Assembly (NCBI RefSeq): GCF_000003605.2
Contig: NW_003112979.1
Location: 67,367 to 87,270 of the forward strand
Source: Saccoglossus kowalevskii
Lineage: Eukaryota; Hemichordata; Enteropneusta; Harrimaniidae
Reading direction: 5' to 3'
Length of the DNA: 19,904 bases
Below, piece after piece: positions 1-9,300 of the stretch. The notes beneath the pieces were generated by a model, which ran no database searches, was not told the DNA's origin, and was given only the letters and a program-made list of their open reading frames with translations. Position numbers and translations under genes: made by a program. How positions within the stretch are numbered: position 1 is the stretch's first letter; every line of letters starts with the position of its first letter.

Positions 1-951
1 TTCTATTACCTATTCAACCAGTTTCTAAACAAAATCTAGAATATTCCACTCCAGACACAGTACGGTTCTAGAACATTCTCAGTGACACGGAAGTGGTAAA
101 TAAGTCGTATGCGACAATGAGTGATATTACAACACTACATTTGTACTGTCTCCCCTAGCACATCAAATAACTGGAGACAAGTAGTAGTGCAAATAATAGT
201 AAAAATAAAAAATAAGAAATAGTTGGATCTGCATATATGTACTAACTCCATTCACCTTTCTATTTGCCCAATGGTTTGCTTATTTATTTTACCATTTTTT
301 AAAATCACACGTTAAACGTGGTAGTGTGGTATTTTAAACGTATATTTGCAATAATCGATATGAACATGAGTTGAATGAGCATGCGCACAAGATACTGGTT
401 ACTAGAATGATCAACATATCATACTTGAGTTCATTGTGAGCATCGTCGTCGTCGTCTCAAAAATAGCAATCTAAATGGTCGCTCAATATTAGTTTGACTA
501 TTGTATTTATGACATTTCTAAATAATAATAAAATAGTTATGTATTATTAGAGACTTATAGTAGCTCGTTTCGAATATACACAAATTCTCACAGGTATTAG
601 AATAGTATGAAAGCTATAACGAAAATGAACTGTTGATTATCTGCCATCAAAGTTTGTTATGTTCATCCATTTCACCATAACATTAGTAATTCGTATTCCA
701 GGCGATGCTATAGCTTCTATTAAATATTGAAAATAACAAATTGACAAAATTATCGCTACGTTCACGGTATATCTGCTGCAATTGTGACGTATGTGGGCAT
801 TTTTTTCTTTCCTTTTTCTAATAAATATGCTGTTTACAGTCGATAATAAGCATTTGGTATATTATGAGTTTCTACCGTAGCCTTCTAAAAGTGTCCTTGT
901 TTTCCGAATACTTCAAGTCAAAACTCAATAAAGGTTTTACTATTATGAACT
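1..951. other. AT-rich noncoding stretch, no gene seen
   Basis: I see no credible coding frame, RNA gene or recognisable transposon here. It holds a short TCG/CGT trinucleotide run at 443-456 and a perfect 13-bp palindrome at 308-320 (CACGTT, central A, AACGTG). Base composition is AT-rich, like most of the window. Confidence 0.6.
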
Positions 952-1369
952 TGTGTACATGTCGTACATATAGACGCTTAAGAAACATATACAATCGAGT
1001 GTTTTAGGTTGACACACTGTCTGTGTATATGTCGTATACAAACACATATTATAACACATGTATTGACGGATGTTTTAGATTGACACACTGCCTGTGTATA
1101 TGTCGTATACAAACACATATTATAACACATGTATTGACGGGTGTTTTAGATTGACACACTGCCTGTGTATATGTCGTATACAAACACATATTATAACACA
1201 TGTATTGACGGGTGTTTTAGATTGACACACTGCCTGTGTATATGTCGTATACAAACACATATTATAACACGTGTATTGACGGGTGTTTTAGGTTGACACA
1301 CTGCCTATGTATATGTCGTATACAAACACATATTATAACACGTGTATTGACGGGTGTTTTAGGTTGAAC
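952..1369. repeat. Minisatellite, about six copies of a 71-bp unit
   Basis: The phrase GACACACTG recurs at 1011, 1082, 1153, 1224 and 1295, always 71 bp apart, and a truncated form follows at 1366. Four units are full length (1022-1092, 1093-1163, 1164-1234, 1235-1305). A diverged 70-bp copy sits at the left edge (952-1021) and an incomplete copy at the right edge (1306-1369). Copies at 1093 and 1164 are almost identical. The last two copies carry CACGTG where earlier ones have CACATG, and edge copies read AGGTTG where inner ones read AGATTG. Each unit holds a small dyad, GTATA-TGTCG-TATAC. No coding frame runs through it, so I read it as a locally expanded tandem repeat. Confidence 0.95.
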
Positions 1370-2700
1370 AATTCGAACCACAGTCAACATTCATCAATTG
1401 CAGAATATCAAACTTCATCAGTCGTCGACACTTGTCTTTATTACCAGTTGTACCTATAGTTTGGTGAGATCATAAGGTAGTACATATAATCAATTCTTCC
1501 ACAATCTGGTGTTGTAATCTAATAAATTCAGAACATCATAAAACCATATCCTGAATGAGATGATGTCATAACTGTCTCATTATGTATTGAATTAAGCGAC
1601 CTTCGGTGGTCGTCTACCTAGCATATAGACCATATTGCGCACCTACGATTCCCCAACGTTCGAAGCACTATAGTTTAATTTCTTTTAACTAACTTGTGTT
1701 AGAACTGCTTGAATTAAGTTGATTAAATTTGTCCATAAATAAGATATCAATAAGAACCTTAATATTATGTTTATTTAATTATTTGTTGTGTTTACAATGT
1801 GTTTCATTATCATCAAAAAGTGTTTAATTACACCGACAAACACTTTTCCAACACTACTAAAAACTGTTTTGAATGAAAATACAGATATTTTTTAACATAA
1901 TACACGCGTTTTTATTTACTAGTAAATCGTGTGATTTCAATTTAAACAGTGTATTTTATTGAAAAGGATGATTTTTTTCTTCTGATTTACAATGTATATG
2001 AGGCAATGAATTTGTCTATTTATACATTTTACGTAATGGCACTATCTAGGAATATTAAATTGTTGCTAGAGATATTTTTACTGGGTACTTATAACACATT
2101 GAGTGAGTCTAGTCGTGAACAAATGTACAGCATACGTCGATATTATAACATTTCATTTTGTTCTAATATGCATGAAGTTTAGTGTGTCGACATTTCTTGA
2201 TGAATCAGATTTTAGGGGAACACACAACTTTGTTGCGTCAAAACATTCATGAAACAAGATTCTGAATAAATACAGTAAACCACTTGCAAATCATTGTTTT
2301 TACATTTATAAGCCACATAATTTGAAAACAAACTACTATATTACATAGGAATTAGTTAAATTACAGCCTTAACACATCCGATGTTTAAAAGGTGGATCTA
2401 TACTCAACAAAATATGTCGATTTTCAAAGAATGTGTTAAAAATCCTGAATAATTCTTTGCCATTGGTCACTTGTAAGTTGAATTTAAGTCACATACTCTC
2501 TTGCCTGCAATACATTGAACACATCAGGGAATATTTGTGATCAGTATAATTCTATCTAGTGTTAACACGTTCCTCTAATTGACTGGCGAGATGTGAGTAA
2601 TATGTGATTCAATTGCAAAATCTGACACGTGTATCTGATTCATAATTGAAATATTGCCATTAATTTTGTATCAATCAGTACATATGCAAAAAATTGCATA
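1370..2700. other. AT-rich noncoding stretch between two satellites
   Basis: No gene is supported. The only open frame of note (1949-2182, plus, 77 residues) is compositionally driven, lacks recognisable motifs and has no sign of splicing context. A short hairpin lies at 1597-1612 (CGACC, loop TTCGGT, GGTCG) in otherwise plain sequence. Confidence 0.55.
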
Positions 2701-3373
2701 TATCGTCGTTACGACTATGTCATCAACAAATATCGTCGTTACAAGTATGTCCTCAACAAATACCATCGTTACGAGTATTTCCTCAACAAATATCGCCGTT
2801 ACAAGTATTTCCTCAACAAATATCGTCGTTACAAGTATGTCATCAACAAATACCATCGTTACGACTATGTCATCAACAAATATCGTCGTTACAAGTATGT
2901 CATCAACAAATACCATCGTTACGAGTATTTCATCAACAAATATCGTCGTTACGAGTATGTCATCAACAAATACCATCGTTACGAGTATTTCATCAACAAA
3001 TATCGTCGTTACGAGTACGTCATAAACAAATACCATCGTTACGAGTATTTCCTCAACAAATATCGTTGTTACGAGTATGTCATCAACAAATATCGCCGTT
3101 ACGAGTATGTCATCAACAAATATCGTCGTTACGAGTATGTCATCAACAAATGTCGTCGTTACGAGTATGTCATCAACAAATATCGTCGTTACGAGTATGT
3201 CATCAACAAATATCGTCGTTACGAGTATGTCATCAACAAATATCGTCGTTACGAGTATGGCATCAACAAATATCGTCGTTACGAGTATGTCATCAACAAA
3301 TGTCGTCGTTACGAGTATGTCATCAACAAATATCGTCGTTACAAATACGTCATCAACAAATATCGTCGTTACA
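2701..3373. repeat. Minisatellite, 22 indel-free copies of a 30-bp unit
   Basis: From 2701 to 3360 the sequence is exactly 22 x 30 bp with no insertion or deletion, followed by 13 bp of a 23rd copy. The consensus unit begins TATCGTCGTTACGAGTA and ends TGTCATCAACAAA. Copies 5-12 (2821-3060) alternate between units starting TATCGTCG and units starting TACCATCG, a 60-bp higher-order repeat. Copies 13-21 (3061-3330) are nearly homogeneous 30-mers. Because 30 is a multiple of three, frames stay open on both strands and spell ten-residue repeats such as VTSMSSTNIV or SLRVCHQQIS. One of these is broken by a TAA in copy 11. I regard them as by-products and not genes; a low-complexity repeat protein cannot be fully excluded. 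Confidence 0.95.
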
Positions 3374-4699
3374 TACTATATAGCATGTACGGTGAAAAAT
3401 AAAAAGTTAACATATTTCATTAATAAATACTGTACTAATATTGTACACATTACAAACATACAAATCCAAAACACCTAATTCGTGCGACGACCACGTCTAA
3501 TGCGCCTTGCCATTATATAAGCAGACGCACACCTCTCTACGTTATACTACCCCCCCCCACCCCCACAAATAACCATGTAATGACTAGGTGGGCACGCACC
3601 CTGTCTCAATGGTTTTATCGACTCCGCCAATGTGTTCCACTGGAAGTTCTCATGAATGAATGCGATATTTGCAACGTGGACGAGCATATATAGTCACTTG
3701 CATTAATTCGCCATTATTATCATAACAATTTAGTTGTACACGATTCTAGAAACACAATGTAAATCCATACATGAGTATAAGTACGGATTAAATTATATGC
3801 ACTTCATTTGCATATTTGACCGCATGGTTCGTTGACTGTTGTTTCTATTAGTTTGAAGGTTATTAACCCCGTTTGATTATTAACATTGCACCATATGGTT
3901 TAAAACTAATACACTGATGTGTTTGCATACAATCCATTATAAGATGGATGAGAAGTGCATCAAAAAAACCATGGTCACAATATTATACTTGTGTTAGACA
4001 CTAGCGTACTGTGAAAATACTGATATATGATTGTTATAAACTGCAGCGTGATTAAAACCATTACAGGTTTTCTTAATAAGAGGCATGTGTATTAAATAAA
4101 ATGTGACTGTTATTATTTGGCCTATTTTGTAGCGTTTTAATACTAAGGAAGATTTACTAACAATGTAGAATGCTATGTGATCAATAATTCTAAAAGAAAT
4201 AAGAAAAGTGTTCAGAACAAAATATTTGACTGACGAGATACAAAACAAACATAATATGATTGAAGACACATCACATCTGTTTTCGTTTATTAAAGTTCAT
4301 GGTGCACTCTATCAAAATACGCAGGACAGACATGTCTATGTGGCACGTAAACTACATATACACTAATATAAATCAATTTAACCCGCTGAGATGTCCCTGG
4401 CCAGCGAAAGGGATGCCTGAATTAACAGTAGTTAATAGTATCGCCTTGTTTAAAAATGAATGTTGGCATTATTTATAAATTATTTACATGATTAACGGCT
4501 TGTGTGGGCTTATTTGCTCTCTTTCATAAACCGACACCATATTGATCTGATGTCGCGAACGTGGAAGGTCAATGACTTCCAATGTCATCCGGGGTGTTGG
4601 CAATTCATATACGGATATATATATATATATTGTAGTGTTTTCATAGCATTAAGTAAATGCAATTTGATTTACTAATGAGCATTTACAACTGGAACAATG

Positions 4700-4730
4700 T
4701 CCTAGTTTTTATCATCCTCAACAACTAGGA
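4700..4730. repeat. Inverted repeat, 8-bp arms
   Basis: TCCTAGTT at 4700-4707 is the exact reverse complement of AACTAGGA at 4723-4730, with a 15-nt spacer. Transcripts could fold here, but in AT-rich DNA this may be chance. No gene is adjacent. Confidence 0.5.
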
Positions 4731-5736
4731 ATTATGTATTTATGCTCAATGATATGTTTACTTCCTGTACAGTCATAGATGAACATGCTGACTATTAACA
4801 ATAATTTAATTAGTTTCAGTTCAATTTATAATGACACATTTTTACAAAACGTGATTTAAATATTTACCGAGAGTGTTACATTGATGTATGAAGACACGAA
4901 ACATAACTTATAACAGTTGTCTCAGGTCAAGGGATTCGTCCACAAAAGGATATTATTTATATGTGACATTAAGCTTTTAAAGTGAATGTATTTTCACAGT
5001 ATGGGTTCGCTAGTGATATATGGGTATAAATAACCCTGTCATGTTGTAGCCACAGTTGAAGTTTCAATTCATTACGCTTCACTTGGCATACGAGTTACTT
5101 TAATTCCTTCTTCAGATTATTTTCAGTTTCAGTGGAACATTTTAATAATGCATTTTGAAATTGTGTAAAATATATTAATGAACTAATCATTTTTTATTAT
5201 AAAATTAATTTTATCGATTTTGTGTTTGTGAAATTACATTGCTCACTGAATGATTTTTTGAAAGCATGTTACATCATCGTACGTGTGTCAATCGAAACAT
5301 AGGCGACGTTTAGCAGTGCATTTTCTCGTATTTTACCCATTGATGTTACTTTTAATCAGACATTCACAAAATGTCCAGGGTAACGCCGCTTTTCAACGCA
5401 GTACAATGTCAAACATCTGCTTGTGAGTATTATTGTACTTGTTTGGGTTAATAAACTAATCGCAAAAATGATATACAAATGAATATGCACAGCAGGTAAA
5501 GGTTAATGTAAAAAGGCCTTGATCACTAATAACCTGCCTTTAGTACAGTGTGTAACATCTTCTACATACGAATAAAACAATACATATAACTATCTGGTCA
5601 CCGTGTTAATGGAGTAGCGTTTGCGGTCTCTGTCGTTCTGTTTCATGTAGTTCGCAATTAAAAGTCGTTGTACCTCTGAAATGTAAACATGTCTAATCAT
5701 AATTCACCCACGGTGGAAAACGTATCTAGCAATGAT

Positions 5737-5755
5737 TGTTTAAATTATTTAAACA
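5737..5755. repeat. 19-bp perfect palindrome
   Basis: TGTTTAAAT at 5737-5745 mirrors ATTTAAACA at 5747-5755 around a single central T. It may be a protein-binding dyad or a chance AT-rich palindrome. Nothing nearby identifies a role. Confidence 0.5.
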
Positions 5756-6219
5756 GATATTCATCTAAATGCAGAGAACATTGGAGAACGTTGCTATTGG
5801 TCGCATAGTATTTTATCTTGGAACATATTCTCTTCTAATTACCAAATCACCTATTTTTGCAATTACAGTGATATCAGTCTAATGTGAATACAGTGCAATG
5901 AAAATATTAAATTCATATAATATTTGCCCGCTCTCATGAATCCACTTAATCAAATATAAAAATATTTACCTGCAAGTTATAAATAAGCCAATTGCTTAGT
6001 GGATAAAAAAAATCACCATAGAACGCCTAAAACATTCAACAGGTACGTTTTGTGAATTTCATATGGATGTATAAATAAAAAAACAGAATAGAGATAATTT
6101 TATTTGTTGATGCAAAAACTGTGTTCGCCGCTAAAGAGATACAAGTTGTTCCTTGTACTCGCGCTCTGAAGACATGCTACCAATTCGTTTACCACATTTG
6201 CTCGGATAAATTACCCAGT

Positions 6220-6330
6220 TCAGACCCAGTTAGGAGTTCGCCAGGACAGCGGCAGCAGTCGCGGAATCTATAAGCGTGGAATGGAATGCTCCGGCGAGCG
6301 CGCTTTAGCGTACGGAGCAAACCGTTTTCA
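6220..6330. other. CpG- and GC-rich patch with nested hairpin
   Basis: This roughly 110-bp block is clearly richer in G, C and CpG than the surrounding DNA. Its right half contains an inverted repeat, GCTCCG at 6288-6293 with CGGAGC at 6313-6318, enclosing a smaller one, CGCT-TT-AGCG, at 6301-6310. No frame across it gives a recognisable peptide. It could be an untranslated exon, a promoter-like patch or part of an old repeat; the sequence alone does not decide. Confidence 0.4.
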
Positions 6331-8439
6331 CAAAATTATCTGATTGATTGATCTGTTAACTAACAATTTCTCTTCTTTTTAAATTACTTCCCAGCTATTC
6401 GCTTCCGAAAACAACATTGTATTCATATCCATGCTACGGAGCCTTGATTGTCAATAGTGGGTATATTACAGTGCGTGTTTTAATTGCGTGTTAATAGTAG
6501 CATTCGTCGCTAAGGGACTCATATTGGATATGACGTGGACCGACGACTGTAGTTCTTTGAACTGACTAATTATTAGTTCACCATGATAACGTGAATAATC
6601 GATGCAGCAATAGGTTCAACTCTAAGCAATATGTCTGATTGTTGTTGTAGTGTCGAAACACAGGACTTTTGTATAAATAAGACAACGCCGCAAAGTAATA
6701 TGAACTAGACAAGAATATACAAATATACCGCCGGTACTCTACCTCCTAGTCAAATCTGTAGTTTGTCATTGACTCATTGGGCGTTGTATAAAAATAGGGG
6801 GATCAGTCATTTGATCGAGCAATGGCAATATGAGACACCATAACACATCCGCAATTACATCTGGGAAGGATAATGCTTGCCCGTATAAACCGTCGAACGT
6901 TTTACTTATTATCATATGTTACCATGGCGACACCTCAGGGGACCCCAGGCGCAGGGTTTTCTTAGATGTAAACTGACGTAGTCTACGTACAGGGTCTCTA
7001 ATGCATTATATATTCTTTCTCTTCATGCATAATATCGATCTATTCTGTTGACTTGTGTTTGTCGAGCGGCTACGCGTGACATCTGACGCCAAATGTAGGA
7101 ATGTAGCACGGGGTTGGTTCGGAGCCTGGCGTTGTTAAATTGTATTCAGGATATGTAATTGCCATTAACAAATTGCAAAATTATCAAAAATGATTTTTTT
7201 GAAAATGTATGCTATTTTTATATTAGTGAGCATGTGACTGTATTAGTGGATAATAGTTCATTGTGGATTTTTAAATAGTAATTATATATGTTGAATATGC
7301 ACGTTTATATTTTTATTATTAGATCTTTTCATCCGACGAGAACCGGGTTTATTGATCACTAGCCTGAAGTACAATTGAAGAATATTGCCCATATATAAGA
7401 ATATGCATATTAGATGCCACGTGGTCATTTGCATAAATCAACGCACTAGGTTATGTTGTCAGTAATCGAGAAGCAGGACACGTAGTGCGCGTATAGCGCT
7501 GGGATCATATTGACTATTCAACAAGTATAACATAATATATGACAATCACTCATTGCATACGTATGCATGTATTCGTTCGTTCAATCAACGCATGAGTAAC
7601 TGTGCTTACAGATATTGACTATGTATTGTTATTTTTATTAGGATCGCATAAACTCTCACAATATAAAGCTCTTGTATCAAAATTACATATACATAACAAA
7701 TTATATTGCAATAGATATTATATATAAATCCTCCCCTGGAAAATGCTGATAAATACGATCGATATAATTATACAAAAATATAAAAAAAATTTGACATACA
7801 AATAATATGAATTCTAATCAGAATTGTTTTGTTTTAGGTCCCAATTAACATCGCCATTACATGTAGACAATGGAGAAACAACTTAATGGTCGTTTGTGTT
7901 TGACTTGTCAGTACCACATGCAGTGCCGAACAACCCATGCTTAGTACTGATGAAGGTATTAGCGGACTCCCCGCGATTCGAAACCGAATATACAAAGAGC
8001 CAGTTATCGGTTACCTTGAAGATCGACACATATATCACCTGTTGCGTTCCACGTTGGATGCTCAAATTGCTGTAGGAAAATTACCACCTTTGTGAAATTT
8101 ATCTCAAGGATGGTAAATCTAGCTAAGCTGAAACACCCACACATTCGGCGTTTCGTACTATATAAATATCTACCACGTGTTTCCCAGGCTACAGTATACG
8201 TGACAAGAGTATAACATATAATATTCACCGTTTTACGCATTAATTTCATCAACATGTCATGATAAAAGCCAAAAAAACACAGATAAAAAGGTCTGATAAA
8301 TATATGTTCAATGTTAATGGGCTCGTAGCAATAAAGCGACTGCGAATATTATTACATAGAGCTCAGTCAGTGTTTCAAATGTACATTGTTCACTGTCTCA
8401 ATGGTGATATATGCAACGAGACGGTGTGTTCCAAGAATT
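6331..8439. other. Noncoding stretch downstream of the GTPase gene
   Basis: No coding sequence is supported. The frames at 7883-8065 and 8004-8255 (minus) overlap each other and carry no motif. The right end of this stretch should contain the 3' untranslated region of the minus-strand GTPase gene. No AATAAA signal appears on that strand close to the stop codon. A GATAAA variant lies at 8098-8103, and the first canonical AATAAA reading leftward that I noted is at about 7634-7639. A 14-bp perfect palindrome lies at 7554-7567. Confidence 0.5.
7554..7567. repeat. 14-bp perfect palindrome
   Basis: TGCATAC at 7554-7560 is followed directly by GTATGCA at 7561-7567, giving a perfect dyad with no spacer. 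It resembles a binding-site-type palindrome but has no visible gene context. Confidence 0.5.
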
Positions 8440-9102
8440 TTAGGATATGATGCAGGCTTCTTTCATTGGACTGCTTTTTCCCTTGGATTTGAGAATATCA
8501 CAGGGAAGGCTCTGTTGTCTGGTTAGTATGGACGTCATCAGGTGTGTCGGTAATTTGGCTCTCTTTAGCACTTCTTTAAACGCACGGTCAATATTAGTCT
8601 TGTTCTTTGCCGATGTTTCAAAATGCTCAATGTTCCATTGATACGATAACAGTTCAACATCATCCTTCTCAATCTGACGGTCATTTTCGAGGTCCGCTTT
8701 GTTTCCCACGATAACGATTGCTGGATTTTGATCTTTCTTCTGTTCTAGTATCTGGTTTCGTAGTCTGACCACCTCATCAAAAGAATTTTTGTTGTTAATC
8801 CCGTACACCAGTATGAAAACATTCCCAGATGCAATGGAAAGTTTACGCATTGCCGGAAAAGAAAATGATCCAGACGTATCAAGAACTTCAAGATGAACTG
8901 TCCCTCCATTTACTTCAAACTCTTCGTGATACAGATCTTCGACAGTTTCTCTGTAACGCTCGTTGAATTTATCATACAGAAACTGAGAGATGAGAGATGA
9001 TTTTCCGACTCCGGCTGCACCCATGACAACAAGACGCGTGCTTGCCTTCAACTTCAGTAGCTCCTCTGAATGTCTCTCTTTTAGTGATCTACTTCTAGGC
9101 AT
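8440..9102 (-). CDS. Ras-family small GTPase, Di-Ras/RASD-like, CAAX-terminated
   Basis: A complete uninterrupted frame encodes 220 residues of a Ras-type GTP-binding switch, expected at membranes. Visible motifs are the P-loop GAAGVGKS (28-35), switch I YRETVED (50-56) with the Mg-binding Thr at 53, DTSG (75-78), NKAD for guanine recognition (134-137) and ETSAK (162-166). The C-terminus is lysine-rich and ends CIIS, a CAAX box predicted to be farnesylated; Cys201 lies upstream. The segment after DTSG, FPAMRKLSI then VFILVY, matches a hallmark shared by Di-Ras and RASD1/Rhes proteins. A 22-residue N-terminal extension precedes the G domain, and the long C-terminal tail of vertebrate RASD proteins is missing. 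The equivalents of Ras Gly12 and Gln61 are Ala30 and Ser79. The start has A at -3, and an in-frame TAA lies 36 bases upstream (9139-9141) with no ATG between. The coding part has no intron, as in vertebrate DIRAS genes. Subfamily assignment is uncertain. Confidence 0.93.
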   Translation of the reverse strand: MPRSRSLKERHSEELLKLKASTRLVVMGAAGVGKSSLISQFLYDKFNERYRETVEDLYHEEFEVNGGTVHLEVLDTSGSFSFPAMRKLSIASGNVFILVYGINNKNSFDEVVRLRNQILEQKKDQNPAIVIVGNKADLENDRQIEKDDVELLSYQWNIEHFETSAKNKTNIDRAFKEVLKRAKLPTHLMTSILTRQQSLPCDILKSKGKSSPMKEACIIS

Positions 9103-9300
9103 CTTAGTCTCTGGTAACTGACAAATGTTCAGGAAATTTTAGCGAGTGAGTGAACTATGCGCAGCGACCGTTTCTCACAATGTAACAACCTAAAAGTCAA
9201 CTGACTCAGAAATGCATGTGCTCAGTACAGCGTGAAAAACACAACTGCGTGCGCGGCTGGTGAATAACCTCTAATATAGCTTTGCAACGTGACTCATCTG
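9103..9300 (-). promoter_or_regulatory. Presumed 5' UTR and proximal promoter of the GTPase gene
   Basis: This is the region immediately upstream of the GTPase start codon, so 5' untranslated sequence and promoter are expected here by position. I see no TATA box on the minus strand. Two perfect AP-1-type sites, TGACTCA, occur at 9202-9208 and 9290-9296, about 100 and 190 bp upstream of the ATG. A TGCGCA motif of NRF1 half-site type occurs around 9157 and again around 9350. A possible splice acceptor on the minus strand (TTTGTCAG ending at 9118) would allow a 5' UTR intron. All of this is inference from motifs. Confidence 0.35.

Larger units (their letters stand above)
3374..6219. other. Noncoding stretch, no gene seen
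   Basis: I find no protein, tRNA or rRNA signature. The reading frames at 3994-4269 (minus) and 4260-4478 (plus) have no motif and look like chance. Minor items are C tracts at 3550-3564, an (AT)8 run at 4615-4630, an inverted repeat at 4700-4730 and a 19-bp palindrome at 5737-5755. Confidence 0.55.

Noticed and set aside
1949-2182. 77-residue plus-strand reading frame
   Set aside because: AT-rich, no motif, no splice or promoter context; length is expected by chance.
2671-3036. Minus-strand 121-residue frame with VFVDDILVTT repeats
   Set aside because: It is the antisense reading of the 30-bp satellite and stays open only because the unit is a multiple of three.
2701-3373. Possible CRISPR array
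   Set aside because: The 30-bp units are directly contiguous with no spacers, and the context is eukaryotic; it is a minisatellite.
6924-6965. Small frame starting in an ACCATGG context and reading MATPQGTPGAGFS
   Set aside because: It stops after 13 residues and I see no convincing splice donor to extend it, so a first coding exon is not supported.
8004-8255. 83-residue minus-strand frame downstream of the GTPase gene
   Set aside because: No recognisable domain, and overlapped by another motif-free frame; more likely 3' UTR or intergenic DNA.
8447-8641. Plus-strand frame overlapping the GTPase gene
   Set aside because: It is the antisense shadow of the clearly conserved minus-strand GTPase.
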